Shown piece after piece: positions 36,480-50,464 of a stretch of 64,000 nucleotides of DNA (position 1 is the first letter of the stretch; each line of letters opens with the position of its first letter). The DNA lies in the NCBI GenBank assembly GCA_013398615.1, contig VZSR01003807.1, positions 19,296,777-19,360,776 on the forward strand, given 5' to 3'. A program made the position numbers and the translations under genes. This DNA comes from Brachypodius melanocephalos. Its lineage: Eukaryota; Chordata; Aves; Passeriformes; Pycnonotidae. The notes below the pieces were generated by a model. It was not told the DNA's origin. It saw only the letters and a program-made list of their open reading frames with translations, and searched no databases.

Positions 36480-37000
36480 GCTGATAGGGGTAGTAAAAGC
36501 ACTACAGACACCCCTTGTCCCAGTGTGAGTCAAGGCTACCTCAGAACACCCTGAGGCTAAAGAGGGTTATTGGCTACAACGGGGGCCCTCTCATTAAGAA
36601 AAATAGGGGAAAGTCTATGCAGAATTCATTATGGGACGAGTTAAGGGGATTGTATACATGAATGAGACTTACAATGGAACCATTTAGGAATAGAGGTAGA
36701 GAAAGGGATGGATCAGGGTGGATCAAGGAGGAACAAGCGTAAGACAGAGGGAAATGGAGATGAAAGGAACCAGTTGACTACAACTAGCTGGCTGATCAGC
36801 ATGTTAATCCTGACCTCAATCGCTAAATCCTGTTTCTAAATATCTTCTTTAGGTGTGCTCCTTCTTTTTAGTGGGTATGTGTGAATAAGAGTTAACTTCA
36901 AGCTCAGCAAGTAGAAGAGATCTAAATACCAGCAATTGGAGTGGGGCTGTAAATCTCTAAGGTCTTCAAAAATTATCTAAGGCTAGCTACTGAAGCACTG
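36480..37000 (+). mobile_element. LTR-like interspersed repeat (unassigned)
   Basis: This purine-rich block differs sharply from its AT-rich flanks. It contains GGATCAAGGAGGAACAAGCG, AAGACAGAGGGAAATGGAGA and, further on, GTGTGAATAAGAGTTAACTT followed by CAAGCTCAGCAAGTAGAAGA. The latter looks like the R/U5 part of an avian LTR as I remember it. No flanking duplication or retroviral frame is seen, so the assignment is tentative. Confidence 0.4.
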
Positions 37001-40000
37001 CATGCCTTGGATGCATCCACAGATGTATACACCCCTAGCAGACATTAATCCTGATCAGCTGGAGAGGAAGAAGAGGGTGAAGCAGGCTGTGCTGTGTTTG
37101 TGTTCAGGTGGGTGCTGACAGGGCACTGTGGCCTATTTATGTTGCTCTGTGCAGCTGTGTGTGTTTCACTCTCTCAAGAGTATGACAGGACTATGAGCTC
37201 TGCCTTGCTACAGTCTGAATGTGAAGACAGACATAAGAGCCTGAACTTCTAATACCACAGGTGGCCAAGAATCAGAGATCCCAGATATAAACAGATTCTC
37301 AATGCAAAAGTGTTCCTCAATCATTAACTTCTATCTTGATACTCACATATGAAAACAATTGTTATATATGCAGCAAATCATGCATCTTAAATAACACACT
37401 TGCACTGTTTCTCTTTTTGGATTAGCCTCTCCTAAAGTTTTAAGACATGAAACAGACCAAATCCAACTACTCATGAATTGAAGCAGAGATCGTGTGAGTT
37501 TTGAGGAACAGTTCCTTGTATTCTCAAAGGCAAATTTATGAGGTCAGTAATATTGCAAGTCACAGATACTGTTATGGATTATTGTTTGGACCTGTTATGC
37601 ATGAAAGAGAGTAGACAGTTTTGATGCAAGAATATTTATACAACTGGCTATTTAAGAACTACCAATCTTCTCATTTTAGTCTCACATCCAACTCAGACAC
37701 TGAAAAAGCCTTATTTAGAAACGGAACAGCTTTCCAGATTCCTCAAATAGTCATCTAGCATGTATTTTTTCCTATCACTGTCCTGAGAGACAGTGGCCAT
37801 GGTTTCAAATATTCTGCTCACAGTTAAAAATTCTGTAATTGAAAATGTTGGCATGAGTGGAAAAAAAATGCTTAGCAGGATTCTGCTAATACCAGCTTAG
37901 AGAGCTGAACATCTCCCACCATGCTGCAGTTTGCCTTTAATGACAATGTTGCTCCTGCTCCTCTGAGCTGCTTCCAACTGAAATGCTGCTACCAGATGGG
38001 GAATTTGGGCTGAAACAAACACTTGATTCCAATACAGATTTTTTTTCCCCAGTGTTGCAAGCAATTTTAGCAGGGCATCATCTGTCCAGAAAAATTCTAA
38101 CTACAAAAAGTTGCAGCTACAAATGTCATGCAAATTAAGATGTCAACAGCACTTCATGGGAAAAACTGAAAAATGTTTTATCATAGCCAACCTTGAAAAG
38201 CTCTAAAGCTCCAAACCAAGCCATTTCAGTTACGAATTAATCTTTTCTAGTTAGGTAAAAATTCACTTTTGTACAATGCTCAGTCCCATTCAGCTAATGC
38301 CTGGAGAACAAGTTTTAAAAAAAACTATTTAAAAAAATACTGAACTTGGAATAAGCTCAGCTTTCTCCCTTCCATGAATGTGGAAGGAAGAGACACAAGT
38401 TCTTTTAAGAACACTTTCTCTTCCATGATAAAACAATATATTGTACTAATATTTCTCAACTTTTGTTCATGGTACAAGTTGTCATTAAAAGAAAAAAGAA
38501 GTAGCAAAGGCTGTTAAAAGAGTGCACTTTATACAATGTCAAACTGCAAAGTACTCAAGTTGTCCAGCTGTTGAGGATCTCAGACACATTAAGCCAAACA
38601 GAAGGAGTCAGAACCTGTAAAGTTTTTGTCAATGCCAACTTCGTAATTTTCTCCATTAACAATTGTTCAGCTGTTTGTGAAGGCCCCAAAAAGAATAGCT
38701 GCTTTCTCTTGAGTATTTTTGTGGCTCATCATTGGCCTGGCGTATACCAGAATCAAAGGGTGAAGTTAATAATCTGTTTCATGATACTTTCAAATAGTAG
38801 CAGAAAGCAAATTCTCTTTATTTTCTAAAGTTTATCACTTCTTTCCATGGAGAAAGAGTCTTTTGAGAAAAGCAAAACTGATGAAAATGCCAATACCTAA
38901 ACCGTTCTTCTTAAAACCTGGACAAGAGGGGAGGACAAAAATGGTTGTTCCTCTATTTTGGTGATTAAAACACACACAAAAAAGAATTGCCTTTTTTTTT
39001 CATTTTCTAGATCCAAGAACTGATGCTCAGCCTGGGTCCAGTAGTGTTGAGTACTCAAAATGAAGTGTTCTTATTTCCTTCAGCAATGTTTCCATGCAGT
39101 GCCCTCTCACCAGCTCTCACTTACTCATACCAAATCTGTACATTTTTATGTGCCTGTCACAACAGAAGCACTATTTCACAACCATCATCACCTGCAAAAC
39201 TTATTTTTTCAAGTAAGCTTTTTACTCATCATAAAGTATTAAAAGACAAAACATATTTCTTCAATATCAATAACAAAATCTGTTCAAGACTAAGAATCCT
39301 ATGAACTCCTTACTTATCACATCACCATTTTCCCAGGCTCCACGATTTTCTTTGGAACCAAAACTGCCAACACTACAAAATCAGAACACAACCTCATATT
39401 CACGTCAGCATGTATGTGTCAAAGGAGAATGCCTTCCTTAAAGCCAATATTAGAAAAGTGGAATGTATACATATTGCAGTCATCCAGGGAAAATATAAGG
39501 CAAGTAACCTCAAAAAGAAAATGTATAAATTCTCAACACTATTCAAAATCTTTGTTTCTGCATATAATGAACTGAAGCTGAAAGGATTTTCTCACTTAGA
39601 AATCTTTCTGAATAAGTATAAAGCAATAAATTTATGGTCTGATTTTGTGGTGAGCATAAAAAAGAGGGAAAAATAATGCTGTGGGCATTTATTGTTAATA
39701 CAACTCCTCAACCCAGTTTACAGCACTTTGTTTGGTGGGTATTACAATTCATCTTTCAATACAATAATGGGTTTTTAGCATTCAGAATGCATTTGAGACA
39801 ACTCCCTCCATATAATATTGAACCATTCATGAAAAGCTTTCTCTTTTATTAATGCTGTGGAAATGTCAGCTTGGGCATCTTCACTAACATTTGTCAGAAC
39901 ACCTAGAAGCTCCATGCAGCAGCCTCTTTAGGAATGATGGTGGGCATAAAGGTGCAGTCTCAACCCTTAACTGAGGAAAAAGATAATTTTATTTTCCTTA

Positions 40001-42199
40001 GGCTATTATCTGAGTGATATCAACATGGAAAACTTTATTCTGAGACAAGAAGAGAGCTCTGGGTAACATCTGTTACTTATTAGTGTGCACAAATTCTCTC
40101 CTTCCTGCAAATGGAAATCAAGGTGGAAAGACACATAATCTCAAGTAAATTTGCTAATATATAGTATATAAAACAGGTAGTTCTTAAAAATGTTTACTGT
40201 AATGTCAAAATATTTACTACTGTTCTGTTTGTTTTCATAATAAAAATAATTTTTTCTAGGTATGTTTGCTATAAATCCTTACTGGTATATTAATATGCAA
40301 TTTCTTTTCTTGGTTTTCTTTTTGAGTTTTTCAAATGCTTTCATTATAAGCTGACTTCAAGTCCAATAGTTGGCTTTGTTTTAAAAAGATTTAAAAATTA
40401 AATACTAATTAATAACATAAAATAAAAGTAATAATAATTTAAAAAAATATCAGAAAGGTAAATTACACCTTTTTTCTTCCTATAGATACCTAGTTAGTTC
40501 ATTACCAGCAAATTGTAAAATTAAAGAACTTAAAGGAATCACTAAAACGTTAAGATTCAAGCCTATGGAGATAATGAAAAAAGAAATTAAAAAAATAATG
40601 AGTATTGTAACTAACATACCTGTCTGAAATTTGGCAGTGGACTTTATTAAAACAGAACACCTCATTCTTTTTTCTTTTTTTAATTGATTCAAGAGTAATT
40701 TTCGTGGTTTTAGTTGCATCTCTTTTGGGCTGTCACTTCAACAGTTCCTTTACAACTTAGGTGTAACCGAGCCAGAAAATTGGACTTAGTTTTGAGACAA
40801 TTTGTTTTCTGAATTCTCAAATGTTTACATAACTTCAAAACAGAATGATTCATGACCAAGAAATAGTAAAAACAAATATTGAGGATGACAGCTCTATGTT
40901 GCAGGATTGGACTGTAGCTCACAAATCAATACTTTGAGGTTTTACAATGTTCAAGCCAATACAGAGTGATGGCTGCCCCCTCCCCCAAGCTGGCAATAAA
41001 ACCTCACACACGCAAGCCAAATCAGAAAACTGATCTGGCAGAAACCACAACCCAAAAAACAAAACAAGACATAGTTTTGAGGACCAAGACACATGTGGTT
41101 TCCTGCATGGCAACATGAATGCTAGTGCCAGAACAAGAAGTACAGAAACATCTCCCTTTCACCGGTAAGGGGCGGGGTGGCAATCAGGGAATTGCAGCAT
41201 GATTGTCTCAACAGACTTTGGGTTTTTTCATTTTTTTTTCCTCTTTAGAGAAACATTTTAGAAGATGAACAAAATTGACTGTCATCTGTTGGAGAAAAGG
41301 CCAAGTTTGGACTAAACTTCATTTCTGTTAAACTACTTTCTTCTCTGGAATGAAGAGAAGCTTTAAGCCTTACCTTTACAAAAACAGTTTTGAAAGCATT
41401 TTAAGCCCACAGTTATTGGTAAAAGAGAGAAGGAAAATATTAATTGAACACCTAAACAAAATGTTTGCACGTATATAGAAATTTAACACAGAAAGACTAA
41501 ATGGCACTTCGTTTTACTAAACCGGTTCTTATATCCCAAGACTAAACAGAATATTTAAGTTCCTCTTCATTCCTTTAGCTGTTCTGATATTTAGTATCAG
41601 AAGTTTTTCGATGTAAAGATAACTATATTTTTTCCCAATGGAAAACATATTTGATATTTCAGAGAAGAGAAAATATAACATTAAACCAAATCTCTCTCAG
41701 TGATATGCATATCCCTATATGACTATGCAGCTAATGTGTAAAGGCTATTTTAATATGGCTTTGTTGCCCAACGTGCTTTGATTCCTTAGTCACTGTCTGG
41801 TCAACTGTCAAAAGTTAAAATAAAAACCCACAGTATTGTATTAAAAGAAGCAATGTTTTCAAATACCATCTGATTTACCTCTTATTTCACTATGGCTGTA
41901 AGATTACCTTCACTCAGTCCCTAAAGGACTAATTGAACTGAACCTTATTGTGAGGTTCAACTGTATAAACACCCAAACAATGGGTTCCAGTAGTAATAAC
42001 AGGGAGATAGTTCCAGAATCCAATAATCACAGAACAATTTTGAAATGGCCAAGACTCAAAGGTCTCGTTATTTCTTCTTTAGGAAAAAAAAAAAAAAATA
42101 ATTAGGCAGGTGTCATAGTCAAGACAGCCACTGCACTCAGAGTGCTTCAGTAAAAACTTCAGGGGGCTTCAAGTATCAGGACTTTGTTATGAAAAAGTC

Positions 42200-42560
42200 T
42201 TTCATACCTTTTCTATGTATCTTTCCAATGTGCAGCTCCACAGAGCTCTGGCTCTTTCTCTCCTTCTTCTCTCTTCCTTCTGCAGTTCTGGCTCGTTACT
42301 TCCTGTCCCTTGCATGACTGCCTGTCCCTTGTACAGTGGTTTACCTTATGGCCCTTGCCCAACCTCCTGTCCCTTCCTCCTCACAGCACAGCCAGCAGAC
42401 TCCAACTTCACAGCACTGCCAGCCAAACTCTGACTAACTCCAACTGACTCACACTCATTCTTTATCACACCCTTAGCCTTGAGGGCAAGGCTGTTTCCAC
42501 TCTTCGGTGATTAACACAGGTGCAATATATCAGGGGTAAGATTCCCTTTAGCTCTATCTC
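42200..42560 (-). mobile_element. Pyrimidine-rich LTR-like repeat (unassigned)
   Basis: This segment is CT-rich on the plus strand. CTGTCCCTTGCATG, CTGTCCCTTGTACA and CTGTCCCTTCCTCC recur about every 30-50 bp, and they are followed by ACTCCAACTGACTCACACTC and GGTGATTAACACAGGTGCAA. On the minus strand this reads like a retroviral-type U3 with short internal repeats. Identity and borders are uncertain. Confidence 0.35.
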
Positions 42561-45500
42561 AGTCTTCCCACAGGTAGGGGTGCAGATTTAGTTAATTCAT
42601 GGGTCTGCCACCAATTTGTTGTATGGCATCACAGGTGTTCTGAGACTACCTTTGGAAGGCATGGTGACTGCAGTGATTTCTACATAGAGTCAGAACACAA
42701 TTTTTTAGCCTTCTTCCTCCCTTCCTACAGAAGAAGGGTAAGGGACAGGATGAAAAGATAAGGTGAAAGAGCTGGATGCTATCAGAGGTTAGAGAACTTA
42801 AAACTGATGAAGTGCAAGTGTTTTAGAGAGAAACAGCTACGTAGCTTAATCAGTTATTCTTGCTCTTGCAGCTTACAAGACACTGTAGAGCATCCATTAC
42901 TTTCTTTTCCTTCAGATATGGATGCTTGGAAAGCATCACCTGGACACTAAACTGATCCTCCACAGTCTCAAGCAATTAAGACATAGTCACTAAATCCAGA
43001 TATTTCTGCCAGAATATTATCTCTGGGTCCACCTGTGTTCCACACATCTACAATTCACATTAAATATTCCAGCATAATTTAAAAAATATGAAGTGCATAG
43101 CAAAAAAGTCTAAATCCACATAAATATGCTCCTGGCACAAGTATCTGAGCAGTATCAAGGATATTGCCAATATCAATGTTCCCTAGAGTAGTTGGGAATT
43201 TGTTAGTAGAAGTGTCCTGATGTGTGTAGAAACCAGAAACAGATGGGCTGACCACTTCACCTCAAAATGCCAACTGGTTTTCCTGTGAATTTGCCAATTT
43301 TCTTCAATACTCTTTTCTTTAATACTCCACTAATCTTCCTCATCACTCTGAAATTAAGACCAATTGAGGACTTAGGAATAGCACAACTATAGGGAATATG
43401 TTCTCCCTGGACGTCTAAGCATTTCTGTTTTGCTGACTCCCTGCTCTGAAATCCTTGAAGAGAAGGCTTATTTTCAGTCCTGCTAAATGTTGCACTCAAG
43501 CCACCCAGCACTCTTAAGGCAGAGCAGGCAGACACCCCCCAACCACCAGGACTAAGAGCTGCAGATCAGCAGACAGCTTCTCTTGGTACCTAGCCCATCT
43601 GTGAACTACCCCTTTCCAAATTCTGATCTACCAAGGTAGCTCAACCTGTCAGTCTAACCTCCATTTAAATTCATGTGAGAAACTCCCAAATAAATCTGTA
43701 TTTTTGACTTCCTATGCACTTGCTGGATGAAAAGGGCTGTAAAAATAATCTCACATTTACAGGTGTGAATAGAGTTCCATAATTTTCTTGTGATATAGAT
43801 GAGACTTGTTATAATGGCTAAAAAGTGAGGAAAAGTGAAGGGTTAAGAGCAAATTATCAAAGATGCTAAGAACCAAATAGTTCCAGTTTTCAACTCCTAT
43901 TTTACTAATATATGAAGTAAAAATTTCAAGCATACTTCAACGAATTAGAAACCTAGCCTTCATTATAGATAAAAGCTCTTTGTAAGTATTAAGGCAAAAC
44001 TCAAATGTTGAGAGAAAACAAGAAAAAATACTACATTTTCCCCAACAGCACTAATAGTATTTAGGGTTGTTCTAACATTAAGTTAGCTGGTTTATTAGCT
44101 ATTGCTAAATAGTATACATCATTTTTATATAGCTTCCCTGCACAACAAAGTAAAGGGGGGGAAAAAAAAAAGTCACTGCCCCAAAAGGCCAAGCATTATA
44201 TAAATGAGGAAATTGTAATTATTTTCCTGATTTTTTCATGAAATTGGGATTGCTAAAAGCATTCCATGTACTATCATAATTACCAGTAATAACATAAGAA
44301 CTAATGCATTTCTGCAATTTTCAGTCCATTACTTGTGGATTTGTCATTTGTTATTTCTATCTCACAAAAGGAAGTTAAGCATTTTTATACTTAAAGCAAG
44401 AATTCATCAACACAAACATAGCAATTACTGAATCTCTTAAAAGCCAAAGGTAAAGAATGGAATTTCTTTTAAGTGAGGTCGCAGAGATATCTGGTGACCT
44501 TCGCCATTCATAGTGACTACTACACAAAACAAAAGCTGGAAGAGAAATTTCATATTCTACCAGTTACTTTAATAGTCTGTAATGCTCTGACTGTGAAATT
44601 CCCGGATAAGCAAAAAACTCCTAATATTTCTCAAGACACAAACAACACTAATTCCTTACTGAGCAGTCCAAAAGCCATGCAAATCGCAGCAGACCTTTTC
44701 CTACATTTTGGGGAACAATACTTATTCTGTTCCTGTATAGTGGTGAGTAAAATTGCGTGCATTCCTAACTACATGGGTTACTCAGATCATAAAGGGCGTG
44801 CCAGATAGCATTAGTGACACAGGGTCTTATCCCACCTCTCTGACATCCACAGAAAACTCAACACTGCTTCTATTCCAGCCAATAACAAATGAATGAGCTT
44901 AAGAGAAGGTATCAGCTTTAGAGCTGCAGAAGGACTGCCAAGTTTCCTTTGAACAGTTAGCAATATGACATGGGAAAGAAACAGCATCAGGCTTGATCCT
45001 TGTCTCATTTTAAAAAAATAGTAACAAAAAACCCCCAAACCCATGCCACACACTGCAGCATTCTCAGACTGCTGTCAGCCGGCACATGAAAAAGCCTTTT
45101 AAATACATTAGAACAACCAATACTTCTTCTCCAGTATCCTCACTGACCCTTTAGTTGCTAGCTAAAGAAAACATAAGAAAACTTAAAACTTTCAGAAATT
45201 CATAAATTTGCTAATTTCTGATAATAACCTAGATAATGAAATAGCAGGGGAAAAAACAGGAGTTGTAAAGCCATAGCTCAGAAGACCTAACCTAAACAAC
45301 CACATAACTAAAATTTCTTTAATGCACAGGATCCTACTCTCAAACTTCTGTAAAAGTTTTAGCGCTCTTGTTTGAAAGAGAAATGCACATTGAATACTTT
45401 TGCATATATATGGCCAAAAATGCAGATGTAGGATTGTTTCTGTCATTAGCAATGAGGGCTCCAAAGCCAGAATGCTAATAACAGTTCCAGAATTCAAAGG

Positions 45501-45787
45501 CTCTTTCAGGCATAAAAATCCCTACTCTCCAAGTACTTCAGTTTCACAGACAGAAGGTTATTTACAACTGCATGACTTCCTAAAATATATATGAAATAAC
45601 TTGGGTTTTTTTATGGGGCATTATGTTACAATGAATGGGGCAGTCATATCCATATAAACAACAGAAAATTATAGGAGAAACTGGTGGTGTCTTCCTATTG
45701 GAAAGCAACACAGAGCAGAAATTAAGATAATCCAGGTGATCCATCACACAAGAAATCAAGCCCAGAAACAAACAAATAGAAGCCTAC

Positions 45788-45900
45788 CTGTTGGAGGTCC
45801 AGTGTAATGGTCACATAGTGATACTCAATTCCATTCTGGATACTAGGGCTTTGCCACCAACTGTTCTTGCCATCAATTGCATTTGTTATCGGGTGTCGTT
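45788..45900 (-). CDS. LAMA2: LAMA2 exon 3: LN domain
   Basis: This 113-bp exon has acceptor TTCTAACAG and donor CAG|GTAGGC. It completes the split Gln codon and then encodes RHPITNAIDG, the WWQSPSI motif typical of LN domains, and a beta-strand segment ending TITLDLQQ. The exon ends in phase 0. It corresponds to about residues 95-132 of human LAMA2 and lies in the beta-sandwich core of the polymerisation domain. An assembly gap of 100 N begins 145 bp on the upstream side (46046-46145). The exon itself and both splice sites are fully resolved. Confidence 0.97.
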
Positions 45901-46045
45901 CTGTTAGAACAGCAGAAACATATAAATAAATTACAAAACTATTAGAAGATTTAATTCTTTTTCAATCTGAAATCTAGATTTTGACACAATTACAGAACTA
46001 ATAAGGCAGGACTTCAAAAAGAAAAAAGAATAAAGTAATTTTTCT

Positions 46046-46145
46046 NNNNNNNNNNNNNNNNNNNNNNNNNNNNNNNNNNNNNNNNNNNNNNNNNNNNNNN
46101 NNNNNNNNNNNNNNNNNNNNNNNNNNNNNNNNNNNNNNNNNNNNN
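46046..46145. other. Assembly gap (100 N)
   Basis: Exactly 100 N, the usual placeholder for a gap of unknown size. It lies within intron 2, directly beside an LTR-like repeat that probably caused the break. Confidence 1.
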
Positions 46146-46573
46146 TAACAGCTGTGTTAATTACCCAACACAGCCTCACCCCTGATGTGTCACAGCTATA
46201 GTCAATAAAGATAACTGTGATAAAAGGAAGTGGGTTAGCTGGTGAAGGACGAAGAAGGATCTTGGGGAGAGAGAATAATTGCTATGAGGTCAGTTTGGGT
46301 CTGCAGTTAGAATCTGTTGTTAGAACCTGCAGTCACAGTCCAGCTGGGTAAAAGCCTGCAGTCAGAGTCTGCAAACCAATACTTGCAGTCATGGTTTAGC
46401 AGGAAATACCCAGCAGTCAGAGGCTGCAAGGGAAACCTACAGTAGGAGCTTGCTGCAGCCAGAGTCTGTGAATAGTTGGAGATGGCTGAGCTGTAAAGAG
46501 GAATAAACCAGGACTCTTTTTATGCTGTGATAAACAAGAAGTCTGTGCCTTGCCTCATTTCTACCCTCTAACA
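46146..46573 (+). mobile_element. LTR-like segment with internal 26-29 bp repeats
   Basis: Six to seven degenerate copies of a unit containing CTGCAGTCAGAGTCTGCA start near 46303, 46329, 46358, 46385, 46413, 46439 and 46455. They are followed by GAGGAATAAACC (a poly(A)-type AATAAA at 46502) and a CT-rich end, TTTCTACCCTCTAACA. Tandem repeats upstream of AATAAA and a terminal CA fit a retroviral-type U3-R-U5. The 5' end is uncertain and may lie in the adjoining gap. Confidence 0.5.
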
Positions 46574-49500
46574 AGAGGGGTGTTGCAATGCTGGAATACT
46601 GATCTAATGTTAGTTGTTTAATTTTGGTTATGATCTCAAGAAGGTCATTCAGAACATCTAATTGTAGAAGGCTCTAGTGATGCTACATAAAATGTAGCCA
46701 TTTAACACTTCCTGCACTCTTCCAAAGTTTCAAGTAGTACAAAGTCATTGAATGTTACAACCGAAACAACAAATCAGAAACCTGAGATAAGGTGTATAAG
46801 AAAAGCAGAGATTAAAGTAATACATGTACTGACATTTCTAAGCACACATGGAAATAATTCACAAATCATTACAGAGGAAATGACTCAGAAATCATTACAG
46901 AATATATTCCTCAATTGGAAAATTTTCTGACTTATATATGTGCATATAAAGGTTTGTTTGGTTATAATCTATATCAGAGCCCAAGATGCATTGTCTATAC
47001 TTACTCTACTACAGTGTCCCAAATGAATCCTAAGTAAGAGGGATACAAATATATCTACAGAATTGAATTTTTCCTGAATTTCAAGATCTACATTATCAAA
47101 GTTTGCTTATTTAGTAATGTTAGACTGAGAAAAATCACACTCAATATTTCCAGGTTATTTTTTGCTTTTCTCTCCTGTACAAAATGGAGAGTAACAAAAT
47201 CACAATTTTAAAAGGTACAAGGATCTGTATTTTGAAGTTCCTAATTTACCAGAGCAAACCTGCGCATTATAATGAAAATAACCCAAAGGAAATTCAAATA
47301 TGGTAAGTTTCTTCTATCTAAGTTCTGTTTGCAAGAATATGAATTAGGAGAAAACCCTACCCCTCTTATTAAGGATGACTTTCTAAAATGTCAGGTTTCC
47401 TTGGCATAGAAGTGGAATATGATTCATTACTAGCTGGGCCTAGAATTGCAAATGATTACTTTATGAACTGATTAATTTACTTATTATTTTAATTATTACT
47501 TAAATCAACCAGCCAGATTGATAGTCTTTATATCTCTGGTTTTTTGCTATATCAACCACCTGTGGAGGACAGGAGTCCTAGCTCATTAAGGAAAGCCAGA
47601 AAGCCTGAATATATTTAAAGATACAATTAAAATGCCTTGTGGGAGAGAGTGAAGGCATAAACCCTCAATATTGAAAATGCTAAAAATTTAATTTAAATAT
47701 TATTCAATGGTATTAAGGGGCAGCAACATTTGCAAGCTAGAATTCTGGTACTACAACTGATAAAGCTATAGGTAGCTTTGTCTTTATATTGAAGAAAAAA
47801 AGCAAAGCACACCCTATGCTTTACATGCTGTCAGTTCCCACAACTCTGATCATTTTATCAAATCTTAGCTTTAAATGAGTGGTAGCAAAAATCATCTATA
47901 AATCAAATTCAGGGCTTTTCAGTGATTGTAACAGGAGTTGTCTAATTGGAAATTTCAATCTAAGTCTTCTCAGATGGAATTGAATAAAGGTAAATCATCA
48001 GAAGGAGGACTGGGAAGTGAATCGACAATTAACTGTAATCACCATTATGAAAGTTTATTCACAATTAATTTGAAAATTGATTAATTGCTGTCATGTTTAG
48101 CTGATTTAAAAAGTAAGGGGTGAAAAATACAATATTTGTAAAAAAGACTGGATTGCAAACGCAGTTCAAGGACCAATCTCCCTGATGGACAGCAAGAGGG
48201 AGAACTTAGAGAGTGAGCCCATCAAACTGCACTTGATTTGGACTCACTTGTGATTAAACAGGGCATTTGTGTTCATTTCCTACTACGGTAATTAAGGGGA
48301 AGTGCTCCAGACTCACACATTCCAGGGGGATCATTTAAAGTCTGGTTATATTGCATGGTTCTCCTATTAACAAGCTATCTCTGTTTAAACAAGGCACTTC
48401 CATTTGCCAAATGAACATTTAAAGACCTTAAAATGAGATATGATTGTCACAAAAGACCACATATTATGAAGCTGGACTGATTCGAGTTTAGAAGAGAGTA
48501 GAAACAAGGGTAAAAGTAGATATAAATCATTCAGATGGGGTTTTTTATATTCACACACATATATGTCTGTGTGTATCACATATTTTAGTGTACACTGTCT
48601 GACATCATAGACAAGACAAAGTAGTATCTCTGGTTTAGGTTTGCTTTTTGAAATAAGCAAGCTTCATATAGGAAAAAAACCTTAGGTAATGTGCATGTGT
48701 CTCTAAATTCCCATCTTTAAAAAGCAAAATCTTTTGCACAGTCTTTCTGCCAGTCGGAATGCTTCCAAAACATGAATTCGCTCAGTGGAACACACTGCTA
48801 TAATGTAATTGGTTGTCTATTGCTAAAGAATCATATGACCTTTCCTCAGAAGGTGGCATTTTCTGCAGTTAAAGCAGACATTGAAACTTTGAAAACAATC
48901 TGGAAAAATAGGATGTTAACTGTCTTCAGAGAAATTAAGTAGTCTACACTGGGACAATTATAAATAGCTTTGCAATTATAAGATGAAGAGCAATTTAGCA
49001 GGAAAAGAAAGCACCTAAAGTTTGCAATGGACAACTAACTGTCCTCTCAGTGAGGTTTCGCCATTAGCAATGGGAAACATCAAAGTAAAACATGTGAACA
49101 GGAACGTACAATTATTCTGAAGCAAACCTGGACCTCTGTGTATTGCTAGTGAGACCTCAGGTGAATTTTAATAAATATGAAAGCCTCTAGAGAGAAATCA
49201 GAGAACTGCAATTCATGCAGTTAGAGTTCTAGAAGATTAAACCTATGAGAAGAATAAAAGAAAAGATAGCTTAGTGTAGAAACTAGATAGAGCAATACCA
49301 TCACCCCTCAATTAATTAAGTAAAATATTTTTTTAAGAAAAACTGAATAATAATCCATTCTTTGTATTGACTGAGCTTAGGAAATAGGTAACATGAATTT
49401 CTGCAAGGAGATGCCATTAGAAAAAAACCTTTGTTTTGAGTGATGTAATGAGTGAGCCACACCAGAAAGTGTGGCCATGGGAGGAAGTTTCTAAGGAGAA

Positions 49501-50464
49501 TCCAAACAAGATTCTGTCTGGAAAGCTACAGCCACAGATAGCTCATCCTGTCTAGAACTAGCAGACAGATTAAATGTAATTTTTTTTTTAATCCTGTGGT
49601 TTTAAGTGCATGCTTAAATATCATGAGGTATAAATGTATCTGAGCTAAGTTTTATTGGAACACAATTGGAAAAAAATAATTGTCCTCATGTTTCCGTGTC
49701 TGCGCTTCTTCCAGCATTTTATCTATTCTATTAAAAGCTATATTAAGCATCCCTACATCCTCTACTATCTACAGTGCCAATACACTCATGCAAATCTAAT
49801 AATGTTAAGGCTGTTCATGTCTTTCACTGCAAGGTTACATGAAATTAAACTTGTATGACTTGACTAAGAAATTTTCTTAGTTCTAGTCTTCCCAACTACC
49901 AGAAATAGAAATGTCTAAAGTAGATGATGACAAATTCATACTTGAAAGCTGATTTTGATCCCAGGTAATCTTTAAGAAAACAGTGTTAGCAAAAATAAAT
50001 TTTAATATTAAAACCTAAGCATTAAACCAAGCAGTGCTCCATTACTTTATCGTATTTTTTCTGGCTCAGTGAAACTGAATTTACTGGAATTTCAGATATT
50101 GCTTAGATTGGCCAAAATGTCCAAATTCTACATGTAGGTATGCAGGTAAAAGTCAGTTATCTGTTTTTCATCCATGGTTAGTGTATATCAAAAGAATTCA
50201 GCCACAGCTGTAGATACTTAATTTTTTTAAATCTGAATTTAGGTGCTCTGCTTTTCAGTACCTGAATCACAAAGTTCCGTGGGAGGAGTACCCATACCAG
50301 ATACAGACTTTGAAATACCTTTAGAATAGCTGGTTAACCTGATTTAAAAAGAGACACACGTTACACAGTAATCAGGTTGGTGAACTACTGTTTCGTTTCC
50401 AGAGTACCTACACCCTTTAGAAAAAAAACTTTTTAAAGGAACAAAATGAAAATGGCACACATAC

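Larger units (their letters stand above)
32335..45787 (-). other. LAMA2 intron 3 (13.5 kb)
   Basis: This is mostly AT-rich sequence. It contains an LTR-like segment at about 36480-37000 and a pyrimidine-rich repeat-like segment at 42200-42560. There are A-runs near 42085 and 44165 and a G-rich patch at 41165-41178. The stretches 32335-36400, 37300-42200 and 42700-45787 show nothing I can name. Confidence 0.93.
45901..50464 (-). other. LAMA2 intron 2
   Basis: This is a 4564-bp intron as assembled, including 100 N, so the true length is unknown. It carries an LTR-like block beside the gap (46146-46573). The remainder, 46600-50464, is AT-rich with no feature I can name. Confidence 0.92.

Noticed and set aside
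41160..41180. Possible G-quadruplex (GGGG, CGGGG, GG runs)
   Set aside because: Only two good G-runs lie close together, and the third and fourth runs are too short or too far.
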